Positions 1 through 6,309 of a stretch of 9,687 nt of DNA are shown piece by piece. Positions within the stretch are counted from its first letter, which is position 1; each line of letters begins with the position of its first letter. The DNA lies in contig JAEYUA010000148.1 in NCBI GenBank assembly GCA_023433755.1, positions 1-9,687 of the forward strand. The letters are read 5' to 3'. The notes below the pieces were generated by a model. That model did not search any database. It saw only the letters and a list, made by a program, of their open reading frames with translations, and was not told the DNA's origin. This DNA is from Bacteroidota bacterium. GTDB taxonomy: Bacteria > Bacteroidota > Bacteroidia > Chitinophagales > Chitinophagaceae. A program made the translations under genes and the position numbers.

Positions 1-134
1 CACCTACCCTGGAGAGACCTGCTGTAGTCATAATATTGAAACCACCCAATTCCTACTTAGGCGGGGTATAATACAATGAATGCACAGCTTTCCATTCTTT
101 GGCACTCTGCCTGTTTGCTATGGCAATTGGGTTG

Positions 135-671
135 TCACACTTTGATCTCGCCCTCAATCGAATCATCAAGAGTCTTTCCCATGATAGCGCCTGCGATCCT
201 TTTGATAAAACCAACGGCCTGGTTATGCTTGGTATCCCAGTAATAACCTTCTTCTGGAGCCACTTTGATCACGGTGATCCGGGGGTCATCCACTCCTTCT
301 GTAAACCAGGTTTTTACCATGGGGTTCCAGAGTTCCTTGATTTTTTCCTTGTCCTGGCTGATGGTTGCCATGCCGTACACCACCAGGAAATCCGAATATG
401 ATGATCCCTGGAAAAGCATTTGTACGGCAGGGTCGGTTGTGAGCTCTTCGTTCTTGAAGCTGTCCTTCGCGCTCAGGAACCAGAAATTCCCTTCATCATC
501 GATCTGCTGAACGGACATCGGCCTTGTATCGAATGGCCTGCCCTGCCTGATGCTGGTGCAAAAAAAGCAGGTAGATGCTTTCTCGGCGAGAGATTTCATT
601 TTTTTAATGGCTGCCTTTCCATGAAGGTCCTGGTAATTATCCTCTGGTTGTTGTTTATTGATACTGTCCAT
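135..671 (-). CDS. Pyridoxamine 5'-phosphate oxidase-like general stress flavoprotein
   Basis: A 178-residue protein of the split-barrel FMN-binding family, 'general stress protein 26' branch (COG3871-like). Visible signatures are TRPM at 49-52, the strand FWFLS at 63-67 followed by SFKNEEL (71-77), the YGMA turn near 99-102, and the C-terminal run ELW (113-115), WFTEGVDDP (122-130) and YYWD (143-146). Length matches the family. Members bind flavin and are usually annotated as stress proteins; the substrate is generally unknown, and true PNPOx activity should not be assumed. It starts at the ATG at 671, 27 nt downstream of the lycopene cyclase stop and on the same strand, so it is probably the last gene of the carotenoid operon. 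I infer a role in light or oxidative stress from that position only. Family assignment is firm and physiological role is open. Confidence 0.9.
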   Translation of the reverse strand: MDSINKQQPEDNYQDLHGKAAIKKMKSLAEKASTCFFCTSIRQGRPFDTRPMSVQQIDDEGNFWFLSAKDSFKNEELTTDPAVQMLFQGSSYSDFLVVYGMATISQDKEKIKELWNPMVKTWFTEGVDDPRITVIKVAPEEGYYWDTKHNQAVGFIKRIAGAIMGKTLDDSIEGEIKV

Positions 672-698
672 GAACTGTTACCATCAAAAACAATACCT

Positions 699-1382
699 CT
701 ACTTCCTGCTCCTCAACCATTCAAACCCGGCAATATTCAACAGGATCAATTCAAAGCCATAGATGCTGTCTTCCACAGGAATAGTGAGAATGCGGAGTCC
801 AAGGTTTTCCGCATTATTATACATTACCACCGGCTCTTCAAGGCCAGTGCCTGTAAGAATACCGTTCACAATAAAAAAAGGAATCAGCAAGATGGCATAC
901 ACACTAACTGCTTTCCCCATCCACCGTATGCCTGCAACAAAATACAGGAGTAAGATCACCAGGGCGGTACTAGTGAAGGTCACAAAGGGATACCAGCGGT
1001 CGCGGAAAACAATACCCAGGGCGATCATCAAAAAACTGAACAGTACCACGAAAGTTTTTTCATTCGCCGGCTTCCAGTTGAGATTGTAGAATTTATCCAG
1101 GCAATAATAGGTGAATACGCAGGCATAGGGTATGCAGAAAAAAAACAGTACTTCTTCCAGCGGCAGATTGTAAAGATCAATGCCTGTAACATACCTGGGA
1201 TTGAAACTCCAGATGCCTGCTTTCGTAAACAGGATATCCCAGACGATGAAAGCAGCAGCCACCGGAAAAACTACCGGTAGAAAATGCTTCCACATCCTGT
1301 CGAAACGAATCCTTGGATGAAAGGAAAAAATAAAAGGAACCAGGATGGTTCCGAGATTAATCAGCAGGTAAGTGTACTGCAT
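699..1382 (-). CDS. crtYcd: Lycopene beta-cyclase, fused CrtYc-CrtYd type
   Basis: A 227-residue, very hydrophobic integral membrane protein with about seven predicted helices. It contains two copies of the lycopene-cyclase domain that are separate CrtYc and CrtYd subunits in actinobacteria and fused in Bacteroidota and fungi. Each half carries the diagnostic acidic motif: PLEE at 74-77 in the first and PVED at 202-205 in the second. A WD pair (48-49) and NGILTGT (173-179) lie in the expected preceding helices of the two halves. The enzyme cyclises both ends of lycopene to give beta-carotene in the cytoplasmic membrane. The ATG overlaps the crtZ stop by one base (TAATG), so translation is probably coupled. 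It feeds substrate to CrtZ, encoded just upstream. Formation of beta rather than epsilon rings is inferred from the family. Confidence 0.93.
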   Translation of the reverse strand: MQYTYLLINLGTILVPFIFSFHPRIRFDRMWKHFLPVVFPVAAAFIVWDILFTKAGIWSFNPRYVTGIDLYNLPLEEVLFFFCIPYACVFTYYCLDKFYNLNWKPANEKTFVVLFSFLMIALGIVFRDRWYPFVTFTSTALVILLLYFVAGIRWMGKAVSVYAILLIPFFIVNGILTGTGLEEPVVMYNNAENLGLRILTIPVEDSIYGFELILLNIAGFEWLRSRK

Positions 1383-1849
1383 TAGGCATTCCTGTTTTTC
1401 AGCCCTTTAAAATACCTGAATGGGACCCACAGCATTCCGAAACATTCCCCATCATGTTTGTCAATATGTTTGTGATGCATCTTATGCGCTCGCCTGATGG
1501 CTGCGAAATATGCATTGTCCGTATTTCGGAACATTTTAAATCGCTGGTGAATGAATACATCATGCACCAGGAAATAGGCTAGCCCATAAATGGTAATACC
1601 CAGGCCAATGAAAAAAAGAAAATTATAATCCTGCCTCAATCCAAAGAACAGGCAGGCGATACCGGGCAGCGCGAAAATCAGGAAGAAGAAATCATTATGC
1701 TCAAAAAATCCATAGGTTTCTTTTTTATGATGGTCGCGGTGCAAAGACCACAAAGGACCATGCATGATATACTTATGTGTGAACCAGGCCACACCTTCCA
1801 TTGCAATAAAACTTCCAATCGTGATAAATATGCTCAATACTACACTCAT
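1382..1849 (-). CDS. crtZ: Beta-carotene 3-hydroxylase (CrtZ)
   Basis: A 155-residue membrane di-iron hydroxylase of the fatty-acid-hydroxylase superfamily. All four histidine clusters of CrtZ are present: HKYIMH (25-30), HRDHH (37-41), HDVFIH (96-101) and HKMHH (122-126). Hydrophobic helices lie at about 3-22, 53-71 and 76-95. Full length for the bacterial family. It adds hydroxyls at C3 and C3' of beta-carotene, giving beta-cryptoxanthin and then zeaxanthin. It follows crtB by 37 nt and overlaps the lycopene cyclase start by 1 nt, which matches consecutive action in one pathway. The start at 1849 is the ATG directly before the first helix, preceded by an AAGGA-like run that touches the start codon. 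No ketolase gene is adjacent, so a non-ketolated xanthophyll is the predicted product. Confidence 0.95.
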   Translation of the reverse strand: MSVVLSIFITIGSFIAMEGVAWFTHKYIMHGPLWSLHRDHHKKETYGFFEHNDFFFLIFALPGIACLFFGLRQDYNFLFFIGLGITIYGLAYFLVHDVFIHQRFKMFRNTDNAYFAAIRRAHKMHHKHIDKHDGECFGMLWVPFRYFKGLKNRNA

Positions 1850-1886
1850 TCCTTACAAATTTAAGAAGTTTAAAAAGGGATTCCTG

Positions 1887-2723
1887 TCAGATCATATTCA
1901 TTTTATGTTCAACCAGGCTGTTCACCATCAACCTTAACTTTTTACCATTATTGATACGGATGCGGCTGGTCATGACCTTACGGGCGGACAGCTTCTTGAT
2001 CTTTTTGAAAAGGGAACGGTAATACACATAGGCCAGGTACACACCACCTCTTGAAGAGGCGGGTAGTTTACGGATACCCTGCAGGGCTATAACAAAATCT
2101 TTTTCAATGTCGTTTTCAATTTGCTGCTTGGCTTCGGCAGTGAAATCAGAAATATCAACATTGGGAAAATAGATCCTTCCCAGCACGTGGTAGTCATCCT
2201 TCATATCCCTTAAAAAATTGACCTTTTGAAAGGCCGCTCCCAGCTTCATGGCATAGGGCTTCAGTTCCTGGTAGGCAGCGACATTTCCTTCGGTAAAAAC
2301 ATGAAGACACATCAAACCCACCACTTCTGCCGAACCCAGGATGTACTGGTCGTATTTTTCAGGAGTGTACATCTGCTTCTCCAGGTCCATCTCCATACTT
2401 TTAAGAAAAACATCCACCAGTTCCATGTCTACATTATAATCGTGCACCACATGTTGGAAAGCATTCAGCACGGGGTTACTGGAAATCCTTCCTTCGATGG
2501 CCTCATAAGTATCACGCCTGAATTTTTCGAGTAGGTATTTTTTGTCATACCCGTCAAAACTGTCAACGATCTCGTCGGCCAGCCTTACAAACCCATAAAT
2601 GGAATAAATGGGAAAACGCAGGCGGTTATTCAGGAAATAAATCCCAAGGGAAAAGCTTGTGCTGTAAGCCTGTGTCGTCAGTTTGCAGACACGTACCGAC
2701 AGGTCATCAAATAATGGTTTCAT
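1887..2723 (-). CDS. crtB: Phytoene synthase (CrtB)
   Basis: A 278-residue squalene/phytoene synthase family protein, typical in length for Bacteroidota CrtB. It condenses two geranylgeranyl diphosphates head-to-head through prephytoene diphosphate to 15-cis-phytoene, the committed carotenoid step. Both Asp-rich Mg2+-diphosphate motifs are visible: DEIVD at 50-54 following YGFVRLA, and DMKDD at 173-177 within FQKVNFLRDMKDDY. The conserved Y127...GSAEVVGLM stretch lies between them, and GRIYFP (182-187) follows. The basic C-terminus is normal. The start lies 17 nt inside the end of crtI, in another frame, so translational coupling is likely. Squalene or dehydrosqualene synthase is the alternative within the superfamily; the direct linkage to crtI, crtZ and the lycopene cyclase argues for phytoene synthase. 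Confidence 0.96.
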   Translation of the reverse strand: MKPLFDDLSVRVCKLTTQAYSTSFSLGIYFLNNRLRFPIYSIYGFVRLADEIVDSFDGYDKKYLLEKFRRDTYEAIEGRISSNPVLNAFQHVVHDYNVDMELVDVFLKSMEMDLEKQMYTPEKYDQYILGSAEVVGLMCLHVFTEGNVAAYQELKPYAMKLGAAFQKVNFLRDMKDDYHVLGRIYFPNVDISDFTAEAKQQIENDIEKDFVIALQGIRKLPASSRGGVYLAYVYYRSLFKKIKKLSARKVMTSRIRINNGKKLRLMVNSLVEHKMNMI

Positions 2724-4203
2724 TTGGCTGTTTCTTTAAATATTTTTCTAACTGCCGCGCTGCTATCTTCCCTGAAATAATACAGGGAGGCACACCCGGA
2801 CCCGGAACTGTAAGCTGGCCTGCATAAAACAGGTTAGCGATTTTTTTGTTCTGCATCCTGGGTTTGAGCACCGCGGTTTGTCTTAGGGTGTTGGCTAATC
2901 CATAGGCATTCCCCCTGTAGGAATGATAATCGAATACAAAATCTGAAACACAATAGCTTTTCTTATAGGTAACGTGATCTTTCAAATCGTTCATGCCGGC
3001 AAAGGAGCCCAGCCTGCGCATCATCACTTCATAATATCTTTCGCGGGTTTCCTCGGTATCCTGCAGTCCCGGCGCAATAGGCATCAGCAAAAAAATATTC
3101 TCATGCCCGGCAGGCGCTGCATGCTCATCTGATTTGGAAGTGCAGCATACATAAAACAATGGTTTGGTAGGCCATTGCGGGTCCTTGTAGATCTCGATAG
3201 AGTGCCGGTCAAGATCCTCATCAAAAAATAATGTATGATGGTGAAGCCCCGGAATTTTTTTATTGATTCCCAGGTAATAAATGAGGCAGGAAGGTGCAAA
3301 GGTTTTTTTGGACCAGTAAGCCTCGTCATAATTACGAAAGGCAGGAGGCAATAAGCTCGATTCCACGTGGTGATAATCAGCGGATGCTACCACGGCATCA
3401 GCCTGGATGGTTTCCCCGTTTACCACCAGGCCCTGCACTTTCCTGTTTTCTATATTGATGCGCTCCACTTCAGCATTAAAATGGAAGCGGGCGCCATTCT
3501 CAACAGCCATCCGCATCATACTCTCTATCACTTTACCAAAGCCGCCTTTCGGATACCAGGTTCCCAGTTTCAGGCCGGCATAATTCATCAGGCTGTAAAG
3601 TGCAGGCATTTCCCTGGGCATGGCACCCAGGAAAAGAACAGGAAATTCCATGAGCGCTATAAGCGCAGGGTGTTTGAAAAATTTGCGGACATGAGCGCTG
3701 AAGGAAGAAAAAAGGTCGAGTCCCAGGGCCGCACGGAACAGGGAAGGATCAGCGAACTCCATCAGTGACAGCCCGGGCATACGGGCCATTTTATTCATTC
3801 CCGTTTCATATTTGAAGCGTGCCTGCTCCATGAATTTATCGAGCTTTTTGGCGCTGCCGGGTTCCAGGGCTTCAAAAACTTCTCTCAATGATTTATAATC
3901 GGCTGGGATCTTCAACTGGTTGTTTTCAAATACCATTTCAAATCCCGGATCCAGTAATTCCAGCTCATACAGCTCACTGACCTTATAACCGAAATCATTA
4001 AAAAAATCTTCAAAAACACCAGGCATCCAGTACCAACTGGGACCCATGTCAAACAGGTATCCTTCTTCGGTCCTGAACTGGCGGGCCCGGCCGCCCGCTG
4101 AGGCATTCTTTTCAAACACATCAACGGAATGGCCTTTCGCTGCGAGGTAAGCGGCAGCGCTGATGCCCGAAAAGCCAGAACCTATGATGGATATATTTGC
4201 CAA
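2707..4203 (-). CDS. crtI: Phytoene desaturase (CrtI)
   Basis: A 498-residue FAD-dependent amine-oxidase-fold enzyme that desaturates phytoene stepwise, presumably to lycopene. The N-terminal dinucleotide-binding motif is IGSGFSGISAA (7-17), ending in the acidic FEKN (30-33), then GGRAR (37-41) and DMGPSWYW (52-59). The C-terminal CrtI signature is YAGQLTVPGPGVP (460-472) followed by CIISGK. The start is TTG at 4203: an in-frame TAA lies 21 nt upstream and no ATG occurs before the Rossmann strand, so TTG is the only plausible initiator. Gap to the regulator stop is 26 nt, and its end overlaps crtB by 17 nt. Whether it stops at neurosporene or lycopene cannot be read from sequence; the adjacent lycopene cyclase implies lycopene. 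Confidence 0.96.
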   Translation of the reverse strand: MANISIIGSGFSGISAAAYLAAKGHSVDVFEKNASAGGRARQFRTEEGYLFDMGPSWYWMPGVFEDFFNDFGYKVSELYELELLDPGFEMVFENNQLKIPADYKSLREVFEALEPGSAKKLDKFMEQARFKYETGMNKMARMPGLSLMEFADPSLFRAALGLDLFSSFSAHVRKFFKHPALIALMEFPVLFLGAMPREMPALYSLMNYAGLKLGTWYPKGGFGKVIESMMRMAVENGARFHFNAEVERINIENRKVQGLVVNGETIQADAVVASADYHHVESSLLPPAFRNYDEAYWSKKTFAPSCLIYYLGINKKIPGLHHHTLFFDEDLDRHSIEIYKDPQWPTKPLFYVCCTSKSDEHAAPAGHENIFLLMPIAPGLQDTEETRERYYEVMMRRLGSFAGMNDLKDHVTYKKSYCVSDFVFDYHSYRGNAYGLANTLRQTAVLKPRMQNKKIANLFYAGQLTVPGPGVPPCIISGKIAARQLEKYLKKQPNETII

Positions 4204-4229
4204 AGCTGTTGAAGTTTTAAATTACGGAA

Positions 4230-5120
4230 TTAAACAGTATTCAGTTCTATTTCTTTTTCAAGATCATCAACCGTTCTCAGCCATTTGATCTTTTTGTTTT
4301 TGCCAAGTTGTGACAGCAATCCGGGATGTCCGGCTATAAACAGGTTTTTGTTTGCAACCTTCAATACATTTTCAAGGTAGACACCGGTTTGTTCAGGATG
4401 GTCGTTATGAACAAGGAACAAAAGAATCCTGCCAGGCTGAACGGAGCGGATAACATCTTCAAGGGATGACAAGGGCATATTGGCGCCCAGGTACACCGAC
4501 CGGCTGCCCGATTGCCTGATCAGGTAGTGGGCCAATAACAAACCAATTTCGTGTAATTCGTCTTCCGGTAAAAATAAAAGCCATGGCGAAGAGGTGGAGG
4601 TGGGAGGCGGCAGGGAATCAATGGCGGTATATAATTTTTGCCGCAATAAATTACTGATAAAATGTTCCGCTGCCGGGGGAATGCTGCTATCGGACCACAT
4701 CAACCCTACCCGGCTCAGCATGGGAAGTAATATTTTTTTATACGCTTCAGGCATGCCATACCTGAGGAGGCAATGCGAGAAGAGTTTTTCAAAATGAGCT
4801 TCATTGAAATTCATGCCTGCAGAGATCAACTGGCTGATGAAATATTCCTCGTGGTCATGGGCCTTTACATCAAGAGTGAAGCCAGAAACCAGTTTATCCA
4901 GCTTTTCATCCGGCAGCCTGGCCAGTTCGGAAACCTTACGGTCGACTTTCATCAGGCTGACTATATTCAACAGTCGCCTCAACTGGTCTCCATCATAATA
5001 TCTTGTATTCCCTTCGGAGCGCATGGGCTTCAGGGCATTGTACCGCTTCTCCCAGATCCTGATGGTGTGGGACTGAATTCCTGAAAATCGGCTCAGCTCT
5101 GAAATGGAAAAACGGTTCAT
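4230..5120 (-). CDS. CarH/LitR-type MerR regulator with B12-binding photosensory domain
   Basis: A 296-residue two-part regulator counted from the ATG at 5120. A longer reading from TTG at 5144 adds eight residues that run through the operator and is less likely. Residues 3-70 are a MerR winged helix (SISELSRFSGI, then HTIRIWEKRY and NTRYY). The four-helix cobalamin-capping bundle follows, with W142-x9-E152-H153, the W-x9-EH signature that covers the adenosyl group in CarH. The Rossmann B12 domain has E188-L-H190-E-I-G193, where the His would be the lower cobalt ligand, and AGHPG near the end. Family members bind AdoCbl in the dark, form tetramers and repress carotenoid genes; light breaks the Co-C bond and releases DNA. 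As the first gene of the crt operon it probably represses itself. The residue after W142 is Ser, where I recall T. thermophilus CarH having the light-state ligand His132. Confidence 0.92.
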   Translation of the reverse strand: MNRFSISELSRFSGIQSHTIRIWEKRYNALKPMRSEGNTRYYDGDQLRRLLNIVSLMKVDRKVSELARLPDEKLDKLVSGFTLDVKAHDHEEYFISQLISAGMNFNEAHFEKLFSHCLLRYGMPEAYKKILLPMLSRVGLMWSDSSIPPAAEHFISNLLRQKLYTAIDSLPPPTSTSSPWLLFLPEDELHEIGLLLAHYLIRQSGSRSVYLGANMPLSSLEDVIRSVQPGRILLFLVHNDHPEQTGVYLENVLKVANKNLFIAGHPGLLSQLGKNKKIKWLRTVDDLEKEIELNTV

Positions 5121-5125
5121 AATTT

Positions 5126-5155
5126 TGTTTAAATTTATAAACAATTATTTAAACA
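5126..5155. promoter_or_regulatory. Probable CarH-type operator: three half-sites at 12-bp steps
   Basis: On the plus strand this reads TGTTTA (5126-5131), N6, TAAACA (5138-5143), N6, TAAACA (5150-5155). The first half-site is the exact reverse complement of the other two. The outer arms extend to a perfect 9-bp inverted repeat (5126-5134 against 5147-5155). The array ends five bases before the ATG of the B12-dependent MerR gene and lies in the divergent region shared with the sterol-desaturase gene. In CarH, three of the four DNA-binding domains of the tetramer contact successive repeats about one helical turn apart, which this layout resembles. A promoter for the crt operon must overlap or closely flank it. 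The AT-rich octamer TAAATTTA (5130-5137) is one base off the Bacteroidota -7 element TAnnTTTG, but I see no good -33 partner. Function is inferred from position and pattern. Confidence 0.6.
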
Positions 5156-5190
5156 GAAAAATTATTGTTTCTTTGGGGCCCAGATGTTAA

Positions 5191-5225
5191 TGGCTGTTGG
5201 CCATTGGCTGTTGGCTATTGGCTTA
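5191..5225 (+). repeat. Five-unit heptamer tandem repeat (TGGCtgT)
   Basis: Five consecutive 7-bp units, TGGCTGT, TGGCCAT, TGGCTGT, TGGCTAT and TGGCTTA, fill the leader of the sterol-desaturase gene between the operator and the ATG at 5239. The array is readable in frame from a TTG at 5197, which artificially lengthens the downstream ORF. The repeat nature of this stretch is the main reason for preferring the ATG at 5239. It shares the 7-bp period, though not the unit sequence, of the larger island near 6314-6515. Confidence 0.75.
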
Positions 5226-5238
5226 TTTTTATCACCAC

Positions 5239-6024
5239 ATGCAAACACTACCCGATTTTTCCCAACCACTCTGGTTCTTTATAGCTATACTGGCAGTTTT
5301 TATGGTGGTGTTTTTGAGGTATGTGCTGATAGCAGGATTGTTCTATTGCATATTTTATATCTGGTCACCGGAGAAATGGAGAGAAAGAAAGATCAGCAAC
5401 AGAACCTATTCCAAAACCCAGTTAAGAAATGAGATCAGGTGGAGCATGATCACTGCATTGATCTTCGCTTTTGCCGGAGCCTTCACTGCTCTCCTTTGGC
5501 AGAAAGGCTGGATGAAGATTTATACTGACGTCCATGCCTACCCGCTTTGGTGGCTACCCGCCAGCCTGGTGATTTCACTCTTTCTTCATGAGACTTATTA
5601 TTACTGGGTGCACAGGTGGATGCATCATCCTAAAATTTTCCGTACTGTGCATAAGGTGCACCATGACAGCAATATCACTTCTCCCTGGACCGCATTTAGT
5701 TTTCACCCCATCGAGGGATTATTGCAGGCCATATTTCTCCCACTTGTATTTCTATTCCTTCCCGTGCATCTCTATGTGCTACTACTACAGCTTACGCTTA
5801 TGACCTTTAGCAGTGTGATCAACCACCTGGATATCGAGATCTATCCAAAAAAATTCAGGGAGCATTTTATTGGCAAGTGGCTGATTGGCGCATCCCACCA
5901 TTCATTGCACCACAAACAGTTCAAGTATAATTTCGGATTGTATTTTACCTTCTGGGACAAATGGAAAAAAACGGAGAGCCCGATGTACAACCAGCTATTC
6001 GATGAAAAAACCGGGAAACATTAA
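5239..6024 (+). CDS. Sterol desaturase/fatty acid hydroxylase family membrane protein
   Basis: A 261-residue di-iron membrane oxygenase of the ERG3-like family (COG3000), counted from the ATG at 5239. His clusters are H117 followed by HRWMHH (125-130), HKVHH (138-142), FHP with H156, NH (195-196), and HHSLHH (220-225) leading into FKYNFG. Hydrophobic helices lie at about 11-40, 70-88, 104-118 and 162-192. All ligand positions look intact, so it is probably active. Relatives hydroxylate or desaturate sterols, fatty acids, ether lipids or carotenoids; the substrate cannot be called here. It is transcribed away from the CarH-like gene across a shared control region, which makes a carotenoid- or light-related function plausible but unproven. 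It is not a second CrtZ: spacing and length differ. Its stop overlaps that of the convergent small gene. Confidence 0.88.
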   Translation: MQTLPDFSQPLWFFIAILAVFMVVFLRYVLIAGLFYCIFYIWSPEKWRERKISNRTYSKTQLRNEIRWSMITALIFAFAGAFTALLWQKGWMKIYTDVHAYPLWWLPASLVISLFLHETYYYWVHRWMHHPKIFRTVHKVHHDSNITSPWTAFSFHPIEGLLQAIFLPLVFLFLPVHLYVLLLQLTLMTFSSVINHLDIEIYPKKFREHFIGKWLIGASHHSLHHKQFKYNFGLYFTFWDKWKKTESPMYNQLFDEKTGKH

Positions 6025-6221
6025 TACCCCGAACGCTCCCTGGCTTCAATCTCGCTGCGGAATTTTTGCAAGAGTGACATCTCCAGATCATCCGCGCAAC
6101 GCCACTGCTGGTCTTTGAGATAGAGAATGTATTCGGCATGATTGCCTGATACCAGGTATTGCCTTTGACCAAGCGGCGTAAAGTGGTAAGATTCACCTGT
6201 AACAGTAGCCTGGAATTCCAT
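6021..6221 (-). CDS. Small hypothetical protein (66 aa)
   Basis: A 66-residue ORF with an ATG at 6221 and an in-frame TAA nine bases upstream of it, so this start is the first available. I do not recognise the family. The product looks like a small soluble cytoplasmic protein: mixed polar composition, an N-terminal part rich in predicted beta strand (residues 1-40, including YHFTP and AEYILYLKDQQW) and a charged C-terminal helix (about 44-64, with LLQKF and SEIEARER). There is no signal peptide or membrane segment. It is convergent with the sterol-desaturase gene, and the two stop codons share the palindrome TTAA at 6021-6024. A longer ORF in another frame of the same strand (to 6241) has shadow-like composition and was rejected. 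Support is codon plausibility only. Confidence 0.6.
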   Translation of the reverse strand: MEFQATVTGESYHFTPLGQRQYLVSGNHAEYILYLKDQQWRCADDLEMSLLQKFRSEIEARERSGY

Positions 6222-6309
6222 ACCAGCAAGTTAATGCGCATACCGAATTCATCAGCCAGATTTTCTGTTTTTTAAGGGGATGTACTTAAGGACGGAAGCG
6301 GTATGGGGA

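Noticed and set aside
1..31. Start of a minus-strand gene from an ATG at 31 running off the left edge
   Set aside because: Only ten codons are visible, with no recognisable content and no promoter support. Positions 32-134 also show no gene.
67..72. TATAAT sequence resembling a sigma-70 -10 box
   Set aside because: No plausible plus-strand gene follows, no -35 partner is evident, and Bacteroidota promoters use a different -7 element.
420..953. A 177-codon plus-strand ORF
   Set aside because: It lies antisense across the stress-protein and lycopene-cyclase genes, has no recognisable motif and an irregular composition. A shadow of real minus-strand genes.
1856..1863. A perfect TAAATTTG match to the Bacteroidota -7 promoter element upstream of crtZ (minus strand)
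   Set aside because: It lies six bases from the crtZ ATG and I see no -33 element at the right distance; an internal promoter would give a leaderless message. Not supported enough to list.
5945..6241. A 98-codon minus-strand ORF
   Set aside because: Overlaps the end of the sterol-desaturase gene and the better 66-residue ORF in another frame; Arg/Ser/Cys-rich shadow composition.
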